A DNA stretch of 64,000 nucleotides from Gnetum montanum (GCA_015680685.1 MNCI01014254.1:163080-227079), one strand, 5' to 3'. Shown: positions 35,630-46,930, counted from the stretch's first letter. The notes: generated from the letters alone by a model not told the origin. Numbers and translations: made by a program.

Positions 35630-35646
35630 CAAAAGAAGCACCAAAT
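35630..35646 (-). promoter_or_regulatory. Primer-binding site of the nested gypsy element
   Basis: On the - strand, directly after the LTR end ...CTAGCCTATCA, the sequence TTTGGTGCTTCTTTTGA resembles the TTTGGCGCCGTTGCC-type site used by many plant gypsy elements, with several substitutions. Confidence 0.5.
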
Positions 35647-35659
35647 TGATAGGCTAGGT
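35647..35659 (-). mobile_element. 5' LTR of the nested gypsy element, proximal 13 bp
   Basis: TGATAGGCTAGGT corresponds to the LTR end TGACAAGTTAGGA at 27155. The rest of this LTR is displaced to 41250 and beyond by the insertion of the LTR element at 35660-41249. Confidence 0.55.
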
Positions 35660-36249
35660 TGTCACATCCCCGTTCCCAAATGATGCTGCTAACTAATGAA
35701 GATGATGTCTCTTCATAATAAGTGTTATTGTTATCTTAACAAGACTTGAAAGGGTAGTTGTAATTAAGACCCAAAAGGGCATGTTGTAATGATGGATGTG
35801 TCTCTTAAGGTAACCTTTGAGTGTTTAGCCTAAGGCACTTATACCCAGGGTTAGAAGTCATGCTAGCATGAAATGGTAAAGCTAGTACAAGCACGTCATG
35901 GGGTGGTAGAGCTAGTATTGGCAAGTCATGGGAAGCTGGGTGAAGTAGGATAGGAAGTGGACTAGCCATCCCTTCTAGTTGGGTTATAGGCCCAACTATG
36001 GTGGTAGTGCTAGATTTCCTCTAAGGAAAACAACCCCAAAGAACACTCTTGGAGCATGATCTAGATACGCTATTCCATATTAATAAAGCTTTCTTTTCTT
36101 TTTGTTTCTACATTTTTACTATTATTTCCTTTATATGTAATGTTGAATATTACTTATATTTTGCATTTGATATATTTTCTTCATATGAATAATGTATAAT
36201 ATATCATATATTTAACATTTTCCATGACATTTTGGGATGAGATGTCATA
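35660..36249 (+). mobile_element. 5' LTR of the deadenylase-carrying element
   Basis: 590 bp, starting TGTCACATCCC and ending GGGATGAGATGTCATA (ancestral ...GGGATGTCACA). It aligns along its length with 40646-41249 at roughly 85 percent identity, with shared words such as GGGTAGTTGTAATT.AGACCC and GAGCATGATCTAGATAC. Confidence 0.9.
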
Positions 36250-36250
36250 A

Positions 36251-36262
36251 TTGGTATAAGAG
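36251..36262 (+). promoter_or_regulatory. Primer-binding site (tRNA-Met type)
   Basis: TTGGTATAAGAG stands one base after the LTR end; the consensus complementary to plant initiator tRNA-Met is TGGTATCAGAG, so one base inside the match differs. Confidence 0.75.
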
Positions 36263-37830
36263 AAAACCATGATCTAAGGTCCATTCAAAACCATGGACCA
36301 ACTACAACATGAACTTGATGATAAACCTTGAAGACATAACACATGGAAAACCATTGATCATCACTAGATGTTCCATATATTTGTGATGCAAGTCAAAAGA
36401 TACCTTTTCATTAACTTCACAAATAATGGATCAGGAATTTAGATCCTAGCAAACCAACATAATTCTTTGATAGATATCATTAACCAATGAAGATTGATCA
36501 CACCTCATCAAGATTCATGAATTGCAAGAGATGTTGGTAAGAAAAAGATGTATCGGTCTAGGTAACTTTTATCCATCTTAATAATATAATTATTAATTGA
36601 TTAGGATCATTGTTAAATTTGTTTCTAGAAAGTTAGTAACCATGACTTGAATCAATCTTGTTTTGTTGAAATTTACTATCCAAGTAATTTAGAAGATTCC
36701 AAGTTACCATAAGTCAACCTAAAAATGTAACTTGAACAAAATAGGCTAGTTTGGTCCTTTTAATTCTTGAAAAATCAACTTCATTTTAGAACCATAAAAA
36801 TATATCCAATTCATAGTACTTATCCAGATGATTCCAATGATACAAATTTCATCTTGATCGAACTTACGGTTTGGAAGATATTAATGTTTAAAATTTCTCA
36901 TTATCTGTGCATTAAAATAATATTAAATTATTATTATTATTTATTAAAAAATTATCAAAATTTTACGATCAAAAATCAACTTGAAATTTTTGTTTACCCA
37001 TACCAAACCCCTACCTTGTCATCGGCTAAACCACCACATCAACTATCAAGGCAAGGTGGAATAAAATAATAATAAAAAGTTAAATTTTTTTTTGAAGTAG
37101 ACAGTTGTAGGTCCAACCCCAACCCCCACTTAAACAAATATATATCCTTCAAAAAATTTTAAAAGTTTTTTTATTTGAGTGGGAGGTCATGGGCTCAAAC
37201 CCTGACCTCCCAACTTTTGAAAAAAATCTATTTGTTATAAAAAAAATTATTAAAAAAAAATATGCAGGCCATGCTAGCCCTACAAGGGCCACATAGGACT
37301 AGCAAGAGCCACATAGGCTATATGGACCACTTAGGCCTAGTAGGTTGTGCAGGCCCAGTAGGAGCTACATAGTCCCTCTAAGGGTCGGGCCACCTCTATT
37401 CTCATTACCACTCGTCCAAAACCAAAAACCTTCTTGCATCACTCTATCATCTGTGCCTGCACAAGTCACCACTGCTTAACCCTACCATGTCACCTACCAT
37501 GCATCATGCCACCCTCTGCCACATTGTGTTCTGTGCACGTTGCTCTCTATCACATCTTCCCAAAGGCCTCAAAACCCTTGCACTACAATATGACTTCTCA
37601 TTGCACTGAAAACCATTATTGCTACTGCTGCTTTACCCTCAATGCCTACCATAGTGTGAAGGCTATTTTCACCTAACCATTTCCTTTTATTTTCCATTGC
37701 TACTATAGCGTATCCTTTCTCTACCGTGACCGAAACCCATGTCATTTTCCTACATTTTTACTATAGAAACCCTTGTCACATTTTTCATAGTCATCTTTAA
37801 CTATTGCTACTCGTTGACGGCATGAATAAT
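36263..37830. other. Internal non-coding part of the deadenylase-carrying element
   Basis: No coding match. 37430-37680 has a C-rich + strand frame of 80 codons with Cys/His-rich but patternless sequence; I do not call it. 37260-37390 has repeated CTACATAG/AGGCC..AGTAGG words. Confidence 0.4.
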
Positions 37831-37833
37831 TGC

Positions 37834-37992
37834 TTTTAGCACTACCAATAACTACCTCTAGCATCACTAATAACTAGCTCCAACATCATTGATAACCGTC
37901 TCTAGCATTTTTGATAACCACCTTTAGCACTGCTGATAACCGCCTCTAGTAGCACCACCAATAACTGCCTCTTCGGACACTGTTGATAACTA
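37834..37992. repeat. Short tandem repeat, about 27-30-bp unit
   Basis: Six to seven units of CCTCTAGCACTACTGATAACTG with substitutions and small length changes. Confidence 0.65.
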
Positions 37993-38920
37993 CTCTCCAC
38001 CAAAAGTCACATGGACCCCAAGATGGTTTGTGCTTGCCAAGAGGAGGGTAGCACAAACCCTAAAATGGGTGACATGGACATTGAAATGATGCATCACAAC
38101 AACCATTGCTATTGTTCACAACAAAATGGCAAATTCTCTATTATATGATGGAAAATTTTCAATTGTTCATCAATTAACAGAAAAATTTGAAATTCTTGTC
38201 AATTAACAAAAATTTAAAATTTTTTCATTCAATTATTAGTTTCAATTAGGAACTTGCAAAAATAGTTTCCAAAATTAGAATTTGGTGTAGTGGTAGAAAT
38301 AGAGATAAAAACTTCATCATTAAGTGCACTTGTTCTAGAGTAGAATTGGGATGAGTGACCTATCAAGAAGTCCTATTTTTTATGTCAAAGTATATAGACT
38401 CTAGAGGCCATATCTTTTAATTTTAGAAACCTTTTTCAATGAATGAAGATTCGTTTCCTATACATTTCAATCTTTTAGATCCAATGGTGAAGTTAGATTC
38501 ATCCCAAGAAACCCAAAAAATTAGTTTTTTCTCCTTGCCCAATATAGTGCCTCAAGATAATCAAAAATTTAATTTTGGCATCACTTAAGCATACAATGTC
38601 CATTTTCACCATATGAATAGTAATTTCTAACATTTTTCACCTTTTTGAACTCAATGGTGAAGTTAGATTTATCATTTGGGCACCCTGTGATTCAATGATA
38701 TTATAAATTAAACATTTTAGGCTTTAAGATTTAGTACATAGCCTTTGAAAATAATCTTAATATTACTATGGCATGTCATTAGTTACACTATTGGTGTCAG
38801 TGTTCTTAAGGAGGGTAGAAAGGCTATTAAGAATTCGATAATATAGTTACATATTACTAAAAATATATGATGCCATTAAATATAACTAGAATTAGATAAT
38901 GTAGTTGAATTAGTTGGAGA

Positions 38921-39007
38921 ATCAGTTGTTGTATTAGTATCAGTTAATTTTTATTTAATAAATCAGTCGATGTATTAGTTAAAGATCAGTTGATGTATTA
39001 GTTGAAG
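38921..39007. repeat. Short repeat of ATCAGTTGATGTATTAGTT, three copies
   Basis: The copies begin at about 38921, 38962 and 38985; the last two are in tandem with a 23-24-bp period. They stand just upstream of the deadenylase-like reading frame and could be its decayed N-terminal coding part. Confidence 0.5.
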
Positions 39008-39113
39008 AATTAGTTAAAGAAATAGAACAATCTTCAACAATCAAAAATGGTATATTAATCCATCCTGTAATTAAAACATAGGGAAAAATAACATAGAGAC
39101 TCAAAATATTATT

Positions 39114-40234
39114 TTGAAAAGTATGATACTCATGAAGAGAAATGACCCAGATAAGAATCCAAGAATAAGAATGAAAGTTGCAACATACAATGTGATTGCA
39201 AGATCACTAGTGAGTGAGAAACAACATCGACTATGTCCATCATGGGCCTTGGATTGGCATGAATATCAATATTCATGCATCTTAGTAGAATTAAAAGATT
39301 TGGATGTTGATGTATTATGCTTATAGGAAGTCTTGTTATGAGAATTTCTATATTAATTCCAACCAGATTTGGAAAAGATAAGATATAGAGGTATGTATAA
39401 GAAAAAAGGTTCTTGTGGAAGTTCTTCTTTTGAGCTGTATAGATTAGCATATTATAGGAATTACAACATGGATGGTTATGTGATCTTTTATAAAGAAGCT
39501 AAGTTTGAATTGGTATAAAGATTTGAATGGAATTTAGAAAATATGATTTTTTAAATTCTAGAACTTCAAGTAATGGGAAAGAAATAATAGTTAAGATTTT
39601 GGAAAAATCACATAGCACTGTCAGTGATTCTAAACGTTCATCTATTAAGAAGATGTTTATGCATGGATAACACACATTTAATTGCCAAGCCAACATATTC
39701 AAATGTTAGACTTTGTCAAGTAGCATACTTGATTAAGAAAATAGAAGAAAGTTATTACTAAGTTATAATGATTTAGTTTCATTTATTCTTTATAGAGACT
39801 TCAATGCATAAGTTGGAAGTAGCATTTATCAATTCTTAAAATATGGATTTGTAAAGAAATATTTGAAAGATGAACCCAACTTGAAGAAGATATTTCCATC
39901 AATTCAACATGTAATTGCACTAGCTAGTGCATATTCTTCTTACTTTGAATCTTTAGTAGATAAATTAGATTCTAAAATTTAGGAATAGATGATGTTGATG
40001 GATAGCACTCATCAAGAATCATAGTTTACACATTACTCTACAATGATTAATGAAGATGGATCAACAACATTCTTCATTGAGACTTTGGATTATATTTAGT
40101 ATGATGTTCGATTCTTTGAAGCTACCAAGTTACTAGAGTTAATTTCTAAAAAGGAAGTTGAGAAGAATCAAGATCAAGCCTTTCCATCCTAAACAAGACC
40201 ATCTGATCATATACCACTTATGGTAGATTTATAA
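39114..40234 (+). pseudogene. CCR4-type deadenylase (EEP nuclease) retrocopy
   Basis: The + strand reads a whole endonuclease/exonuclease/phosphatase domain. In order: MKVATYNVIARSLV (39171), CPSWALDWHEYQYS, ILVELKDLDVDVLCL-stop-EV (metal-binding Glu at 39327), RYRGMYKKKGS, MDGYVIFYKEAKFELV, DNTHLIAKPTYSNVRLCQVA (39666), RDFNA (Asp 39797, Asn 39803), IETLDYI (about 40079) and PSDHIPLMVDL (Asp 40205, His 40208) with a terminal TAA. This order, with CP.WALDW, the tyrosine-rich middle and the SDHIPL end, is that of CCR4/nocturnin poly(A) nucleases rather than LINE endonucleases. In-frame stops include CAG-to-TAG before the catalytic Glu; one net frameshift lies near 39760. No intron interrupts it, whereas plant CCR4 genes are normally multi-exon, so it is a processed copy. 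It would shorten mRNA poly(A) tails if intact; here it is dead. Confidence 0.85.
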
Positions 40235-40627
40235 TTAATCCCATTAGTTCATAAGGTTGATCAAGANGTTCAATTTATATTTCAATTAGATAAGTAAAAT
40301 ATCTATGATAATAAAAATTAGAGATGAAGAATTTGCCATGCCTTCACTTGGGTAACTAGATCCAAGTTGCACTTTGTGTGATCTTGGTTAGGACTAGTGA
40401 TTGGTGGTTGATAAATCTTCAATTCATCTATTGTCATTTTCAAGCAAGTATCAAGAAAGTAATATTTAATTTTCCATATAATCTTTCTCACATGTATCTT
40501 ATTTGTAGAATAATCAAGAAACAACTTCATGTTCAAAGAAGAAATCAAATTATTGGAGCACAAAATCATAAAAGAAATCATTAGAGCTGGAAAAAGATAA
40601 AGAACATGGATTTTTTTGAGGACAAAT
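40235..40627 (+). other. Internal 3' non-coding part of the deadenylase-carrying element
   Basis: AT-rich, no coding match. It ends with TTTTTTTGAGGACAAATGAAACC, the type of sequence found before the polypurine tract in plant LTR elements. Confidence 0.45.
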
Positions 40628-40645
40628 GAAACCTGGGGGGTATAT
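40628..40645 (+). promoter_or_regulatory. Polypurine tract
   Basis: GAAACCTGGGGGGTATAT lies immediately before the 3' LTR and would prime plus-strand DNA synthesis. Confidence 0.75.
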
Positions 40646-41249
40646 TATCACATCCCCATTCCCAAATGATGTTGTTAACTAATGAAGATGGTTTCGCTTC
40701 ATAATAAGTATTATTATTATCTTAACAAGAATCAAAAGGGTAGTTGTAATTGAGACCCGAAAGGGCATGTTGTAATAATGGACGTGTCTCTTAAGGTAAT
40801 CCTTGAGGGTTTGGCCTAAGGCATTTATACATAGGGTTAGAGGTCATGCCAACATGAAATGATGGATTCAATATAGGCAAGTCATGGGGTGGTGGAGCTA
40901 GTATAGGCAAGCCATGGGAAGTTAGGTGGAATGGGACAAGAAGTGAATTGGCCATCCCTTCTGGCTAGGTTATAGGCCCAACTGTGGTGGCAATGCTAGA
41001 TTGCCTCTAAGGGATAGATTCCCAAGAAAGAACATCCCAAATAACACCCTCAGAGCATGATCTAGATACACTCTTTCATATCAATAAAGCTTTCTATTTT
41101 TTCTCTTTATACATTTTTCCTATTATTTTCTTTATATGTAATGTTGAATATCACTTATATTTCACATTGGTATATTTTCTTCATACACATAATGTCTAAT
41201 ATATTGTATATTTGATGTTTTCCATGACATCTAGGGATGGGATGTCACA
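40646..41249 (+). mobile_element. 3' LTR of the deadenylase-carrying element
   Basis: 604 bp, beginning TATCACATCCCC (second base changed from TG) and ending GGGATGTCACA. Followed by aaggt, which resembles the taggt before the 5' LTR. Confidence 0.9.
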
Positions 41250-41815
41250 AAGGTAATGTTTGAGGTTGGATTTCCTTAATGATTATCTTTGTTGTAGAGA
41301 TATCACCTTGTCTATGACTGACCCATGTGTTGTATTCATAGAGGAATGGATCAAAGTTAAAAATATGATCAAGAAAAATACAATTAGATTCAAATTCAAT
41401 TGAAAACACCATACTTATTACTATCATCCATAAGTAAAATCAACAAAACTTCACCTTAACTTCGAACATTAAGTTCAAAGATGGAATAAGTTGATTAAAC
41501 CAAATTGAAGTTATATCAATTTATCATAAATACATAAGATTATAAAGGAGAGGCCACCTAACTTGTGACCCTAATCTATTGTCTCCATAATACAACAACT
41601 TGAAAACCTTCATACATTATTGGTTGTTAATTGACACAAAGCATCAATACTCTTCCTTAATAATTTAGTACATAAGAGGATTTAATTTGGTATGAGTTCT
41701 CTCTTGAGTATTTGTCCCCCATACATAATTTGAGACTCTTATTTATACTATGAATGATGTACAAAAATAATTATTTGGATAATAATTTCATTTTGAGGAA
41801 TTTGTATTCTTGAAA
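41250..41815 (-). mobile_element. 5' LTR of the nested gypsy element, displaced distal part
   Basis: 41254-41340 matches 27165-27255 and 41534-41580 matches about 27706-27740. This restores the LTR split at 35659 and supports the order of events: the gypsy element first, then the deadenylase-carrying element. The right limit is where repeat B resumes, at about 41815-41830. Confidence 0.5.
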
Positions 41816-41819
41816 TTTG

Positions 41820-41880
41820 ATGCAATTCAAGGTTTAACAGTTATAACATGCATTTTCTGGGTGGTGTTTCACTTTCTGTA
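41820..41880 (-). repeat. Right end of repeat B, displaced
   Basis: CAAGGTTTAACAGTTATAACATGC...GGTGGTGTTTCAC matches the right ends of A (about 23040) and C (about 44955) and is missing from B at 27140. Confidence 0.6.
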
Positions 41881-41939
41881 AATCTAGTGTAATTTTCACT
41901 TTTCATATGTGAATATGGAATCTATTGGATGTCATGTGG

Positions 41940-42311
41940 GAGTTGTGGGCATGGAGGTTATGGCACCAACACATAAGTATGGGAAGGCTTTTTTCAATGC
42001 AAATTTTATGAAACCATATTTCTTAGCCCATTTCTTATAGGTAACACTTGATATTAAGGCTTTCCAACTATTCTTGGCCTACATTCCATCAAACCTCAGC
42101 ATATCTTTGCTACACACTAGCATAAAGGCAACATAGTTGTAGGAAGGTGGAAAGGAATTGAAGGTTTTTGTGCCTATCTATTCAAGATGTCAAAGAGATG
42201 AGGAGGAACAATTAAGAACCCAACCCTAGAGGAAGTAGATTCTACTACTGGAGGGATGTATCACCTAGCAAGGACTATGATTTGTGAAGGCTCATCTAGC
42301 ATGATTGCAAG
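41940..42311 (+). pseudogene. Antisense-gene family copy ii, upstream exon
   Basis: The + strand reads YGKAFFNANFMKPYFLAHF, DIKAFQLFLAYIPSNLSI and, after a shift, IKNPTLEEVDSTTGGMYH..., ending at AAG|GTACCC (donor at 42312). Copy iii has IKNLGLREVDASTQGLFSL ending at CAG|GTACAC (52264). The shared protein sequence and the donor at the same codon point to an ancestral spliced gene. Function unknown. Confidence 0.55.
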
Positions 42312-43645
42312 GTACCCTTCTTTAATCATTTTTTATGAATTTTTTGGCCAAGTGTGTGGGTGTTTTGTAGTATCTAGGCACATGTGTGTTGAAAAATTTT
42401 GGTTTGTATGGTTTAGATTTTGCATCTAGATTTTTTTGGTTTTCCCATGTTGTTATTTCGGACTTAGGACCTTTCAATATAAAATTTTGAACTTTTTTAT
42501 TCAACCTATTCTATGCATTTTTATAAGTTTTTTGTCAAAAAGTTATCAATAGTTGCAATATTTTTATAAGAATTTGATTAAAAATTTTTAGTTTTAAATG
42601 TCGTAGGATGTTTTACAGGTGTTAAAAATTGTATTTATTGTTGAACCACTATGTTTTAAGATATAATTCAAATTTTACGATTTTTTCTTCATAGACTAGT
42701 ACATAGTGATTTTTTCTAGTTTTTGTGAATTTTGTTCTTGAAAGATTGGTAGCATTGATATATTTTAATAATTTTTTTGGAAATGTCCCAACATCCTAAG
42801 AGTTTTTGGGATATTTTGGAAGGGTTTTACATAGTTTTTGGAATTTTTAGAATTTTTTCAAGATTTTCCTAGATATTTCATTGTAGCTATTTCACTGCAA
42901 ACTTGGTATTTTGGAAAAAATTCAAAGTGGTTCTGGGTTGCTTTGTCAAGTTTTCTATGGTCATTATTGCAACTTTTCAATAGGATTTCTATTGATTTAT
43001 GTGTATTTAAATTCCCTAGACTTAGAAAAAAAATTTAGTAAAATTTTATTATTTTTTGTTTATGTGAACTACCCTGTATAGTTGTAGTTTCAATTGTTGA
43101 AACTGCAAGCCTCCTAGACCCTACAAGCAGTGTTGGTTCATGTTTGAGTTTTATTGTTAGTTTTTTAGACTTCTAATAGTTATTTATATGTTGTATTATG
43201 GTTTTCAATATCTTCTTAAATTTGTTAAAATGTTTTATCTAGCTTTCCTAGAGTTTTTACTACAATTGTTTCACTATAAACTAGGATTTCTAGTCAAAGT
43301 TTTAGTGAATTTAAGTTGGAATTTCTATGGTAATCACTACATTGTTAATTATGGGTTAATATTTGATACAGGCTTATTCTCATAGTTTTGATTCTAGGAA
43401 TTAAATTTTTATAATTTTCATACACATTTCAACTATGAGATTGCCATCAACATTAATAGGGTACTTAGTTTTTACTTCATTTATAGTTAAATTTTGTTTT
43501 GTTTTTTAATGATTGTAACTTCTAAATTAAGTTGTTGAGTTTTATTTGAAAAATTTTTCATTTTTGTTTAGAAATTCTTGAATTTTTCTTATGGTTATAT
43601 GTAGTTCCTAGAAAATTTGGTCATTAGAAAATCAAGAATCCTAGG
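42312..43645 (+). other. Intron-like AT-rich stretch after copy ii exon
   Basis: T-rich, low coding potential, begins with the donor GTACCC. It resembles 52264-53948 in base composition and in short words (TTGTTGCAAACCTCCTAG/TGTA, AATTTTTAGAA), so the two are probably homologous introns. No acceptor is seen before repeat C begins. Confidence 0.45.
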
Positions 43646-43649
43646 CTAT

Positions 43650-44985
43650 TGTAGTTTAACCCTAAATCCCAAGGGCCTTTAAAAATGGGGTTTAGGGTGC
43701 CCTCAATGGACTTGTTGATAACCTAGGGACTTACAAAATGTAAAAGAGAAAATAAATTATAAATTCAAAAAAAAAATTAACAAAGAATGGGACATTGAAT
43801 AAAGTTTGCATTACAACTAAATTAAAAACTTTATTAAACAAAATTGTAAAGTTTAAGTAGTCTAGATTGTGTGCCCAAAGCACAAGAATTTGGCCTAAAT
43901 GGAGCTTGAAGTCTATTGGAGATGGCAGGATCTGTTCTATAGTTGATCTCCATGGTCTAGGTACTCTCTAGTTTCAATCACTTGTACCACTTTTTTGTTT
44001 CTTTATTCAGCTCTACAACTTTGGGTATGGGTGGTGGTAATAGTCATACAAGCTCTTTTTCCAATGGTATTACACCAAGGGTCTCTAATGCTTAGTGTAG
44101 GCATGAAAAAGGAATTCAAGCTATCAAGGATACAAAAAGGCTATTGATTACTCAAAATTATTGGAACAATTGAATTCAATATTGTTGAAAAATTTTCGAA
44201 TTGCAAAAATTGGTGCTTGCTCAAAACATTGGAACTTAAACATGATGTTCAAGTTTAGGTTTTATATGCTTTAGGTTGGTGATTTAATGTTACAAATTAC
44301 TATCATGATTGTTTACAGATTGACTACATGTGTAATAGCTATAATTTCTAGTGTAGTTGATAATTTTTGGTAAGTTTTGATGCACCTAGGCCACCAAAAC
44401 CCATCTGAATACTAAAAATAGTAAAGAAGCTTTTGTGACTATGTTGGCCATACTGTAGCTGTTGAAGATTTTGTTAACTACATTGGCCAAATTGCAGTTG
44501 TTGAAGATTTTGTTGACTATGCTGGCCATAATATCACTAGTGAAAAGTTGTCATGACTACACTAGTCATTGTTGGAAAAATAAAAAACCAAACAACATCA
44601 ATTTTGATCTTATAGCTACACTAGGTTTTATGATGACTATGCTAGGTGTTGTTGCTAGGAAGTAAAACTCCAACACCATCTACACTGGGGGTAGATAGCT
44701 TCAGCGTAGTTGAGGCTATACCTCTACAAAAATTAATGAAAATGCCAAATTTGGTAGTCCCCAAGGTACTTTTAGCCTTCCCAAGACCATATATAGAAAT
44801 AATAGCATTTTTTTCCATTTGGAAATCAAGGAAGTAACAACTTATGAGGCATTTTCCAATCCTAAAAAGTTAAAGTATTTAAGATTGTAGCTCATAGACT
44901 AGAAACCTTACATTTACAATGATATTTTATCTTAATTTAAATGGTCAAGATTACAGGTTCCAACATGTGCTTTCTTGGTTGTGTT
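43650..44985 (-). repeat. LTR-like repeat C
   Basis: It is the third copy of the A/B repeat. It follows the integrase end of Tat-like element 2 by about 270 bp (in - sense), the place expected for a 3' LTR. Dyad half-sites (GACTATGCTGGCC, GACTACACTAG) are concentrated at 44437-44700. Confidence 0.55.
44437..44575. repeat. 39-bp tandem repeat, three to four copies
   Basis: Units start with GACTATGTTGGCCA at 44437, 44476, 44515 and 44555 and contain GTTGTTGAAGATTTTGTT. The array lies inside repeat C and uses the same half-site as the 49-51 kb array. Confidence 0.75.
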
Positions 44986-45229
44986 TCATTGGGCCCTCTT
45001 TGTTGATGTTTGGAGGATGAACCTAAGAGACAACAACAAAGAATACAAAGCACCACTACAAGTCCATGATCAAAGGTTCATTACAATTGGTTACACCCAA
45101 AGTGGATTTAGATCTTGCATTACAGGTGTTACAAAGTTTTTTAGTTCAATTTTCATGCAAAAAGAGATAGAGAAAAGAATGTTGGCTTACTTGTTATTGG
45201 TCACTATGGTTGTCATTGTCATTGTTGTT

Positions 45230-46450
45230 ACTTATCAAGAAGATGTGTTTGATATTATAAGGATTTAGATAGGAATGATTGACTAGATTTTCAAAGTCAT
45301 TTCCATCGTTATTTTCTATCTAGAAGGCTCCATTGCCATAGACCTTGGTGATTAAGAAAGGCCCTTCATAGTTGGCTGAGAATTTGTCTACATGCTCATG
45401 GACAACGTTGAGGACTAGGTCTTCTTTCTTGATCCTACATTTATTTAGGTTATGGTGGTGCTATTGCTTTTTCTCCTCTTGGTATTGCTTGATGTGACTA
45501 AGTGTTCATACTTGTTGCTCCTCCACTAATTCTAGATCCATAGTACACAACTCCGTATTTTTCTCATTGTTGATGAAGTCCAAGAAGACTACTCAGAGTA
45601 ATGGAACCTAAAATTCAAGAGGTAAAATGACTTTAGAATCATAGAGTAGGTTATATGGAGTTATCCTAGTTATGGTTTGGTAGGTTTTTTGATAGGCCCA
45701 TAGTGCATGGATGAGTCACTCATGCCACTTTTTTCTATTATTTTTTAACATCGTTTTGAGTAGGTTTATGATGTCCTTATCACTAGCTTTAGCTTATCCA
45801 TTGTCTTGGAGGTAGTATGGTTATGAAAGAAAATGCTTAATTATGGCCCATTATATGTGACTATGGTTAAAGGTATACCAAAATGGGCTACTATGTTGTT
45901 GAGCATAAAGCTACAGACTTGTTGAGATGTTGTTTTCCTTAAGGAAATAGCTTCAACCCACTCTATAAAATATGAGAAGACTTAGGAATTATATGTCCAA
46001 TGATATCCAAACCCCATCTTTGAAATGGGCAAGTGACCTTGGTGGTATGTAACTTAGTTGGTGACACATGGATTAAGTTCCTATGCCATTGACAGTTGTC
46101 ACAAGTTTTGACCTTCTATAGATTGTCATTTTTAATATAGGGATAGTAATATCCTAATCACCTAATCTTAGTAGCCATGGCTCTAGGTCCTATATGTCCT
46201 CCACATAAACCCTCATAAACTTGCACAAGGACTATGGAAACTTCAATTTTTCCCAAGCACACTAATAGTATACCATCGTAAGATCATTTTCATAATGTGT
46301 TATCATCTAAGATGACATATTCTTTTAATTATTTATGTATAATGTCCTTTCAATAAGTAGTTAGGCCATGTGAAGATTCATCATGCATGTAGTGAAACTT
46401 GAGATCATCATACCCTTCCCTTGTAGGGATGGTACTGATGGAGGCTATAA
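45230..46450 (-). pseudogene. Integrase of Tat-like element 2
   Basis: On the - strand, after the second RNase H, shifted segments read the late integrase core (KASDKDIINLLKTMLK, about 45770) and ALWAYQKTYQTITRITPYNLLY. The C-terminal part is NLNKCRIKKEDLVLN and YEGPFLITKVYGNGAFWI, ending VNHSYLNPY at about 45260. Many stops. Its downstream neighbour is repeat C. Confidence 0.8.
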
Positions 46451-46539
46451 TGTTGTTCTTAGTATTTTGCATGATGGAAATATCATAGTCCATAATTAAT
46501 CAACAAAATTTCATAAACACATTAGGTGTCACACTGAGA

Positions 46540-46930
46540 GCTAAGGTTTCAATGACATCAACTAGAGTGTTCTTAGTTTAGGGTACATGTTGTTTGTCAA
46601 TGTCTATGAATTGTTGTATCAGTTTCTTACGTAGGTCACAATAAGGTTGTAAATGTTGGGCTTTACTTACATAAGCCTTAGTTACTTTGTTGACCACAAG
46701 TTGTAAGTAACCTTTGATCATTAAGCATTTGATTCCCATGTCATGAGCTACCATCATCTCCCTAAGAAATCCTTCATACTTTGCTAAATTTTTGATACAT
46801 GGGAATTTGAAATAGTAAGCAAAGGATTGGATTTTGCCAAATAGGAATGTTATGATGGCAACAAAATTGGCTTCATGTGTGGTTTAAGCTCCATCAAAGT
46901 ACATGAATACCTCATAGCCTTAAAGCAAAT
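46540..46930 (-). pseudogene. Second (archaeal-type) RNase H of Tat-like element 2
   Basis: The - strand reads VFMYFDGA (first catalytic Asp present, about 46893), SFAYYFKFPC, NLAKYEGFL, GIKCLMIKGYLQLVVNKVT, LQPYCDLRKKLIQQF and NTLVDVIETLA. This matches the extra RNase H that Tat-lineage gypsy elements carry between the normal RNase H and integrase. The catalytic Glu reads Lys (46779-46781) and the second Asp reads Tyr, so it is inactive; the last Asp is kept. Confidence 0.85.

Larger units (their letters stand above)
35660..41249 (+). mobile_element. Non-autonomous LTR element carrying a captured deadenylase gene
   Basis: Two LTRs in direct orientation (35660-36249 and 40646-41249), a tRNA-Met-like primer site, a polypurine tract and an imperfect 5-bp target duplication (taggt/aaggt) define a complete + strand element of 5.59 kb. 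The internal 4.4 kb has no readable gag, protease, RT or integrase. Its only recognisable coding sequence is a CCR4-type nuclease, in the sense direction. It is inserted in the 5' LTR of the nested gypsy element. One ambiguous base lies at 40267. Confidence 0.85.

Noticed and set aside
39114-40234. LINE-type (APE) endonuclease as the identity of the EEP domain
   Set aside because: The CP.WALDW region, the NTHL..PTYSNV..CQVAYL segment and the SDHIPL end fit CCR4 nucleases, and no LINE RT follows.
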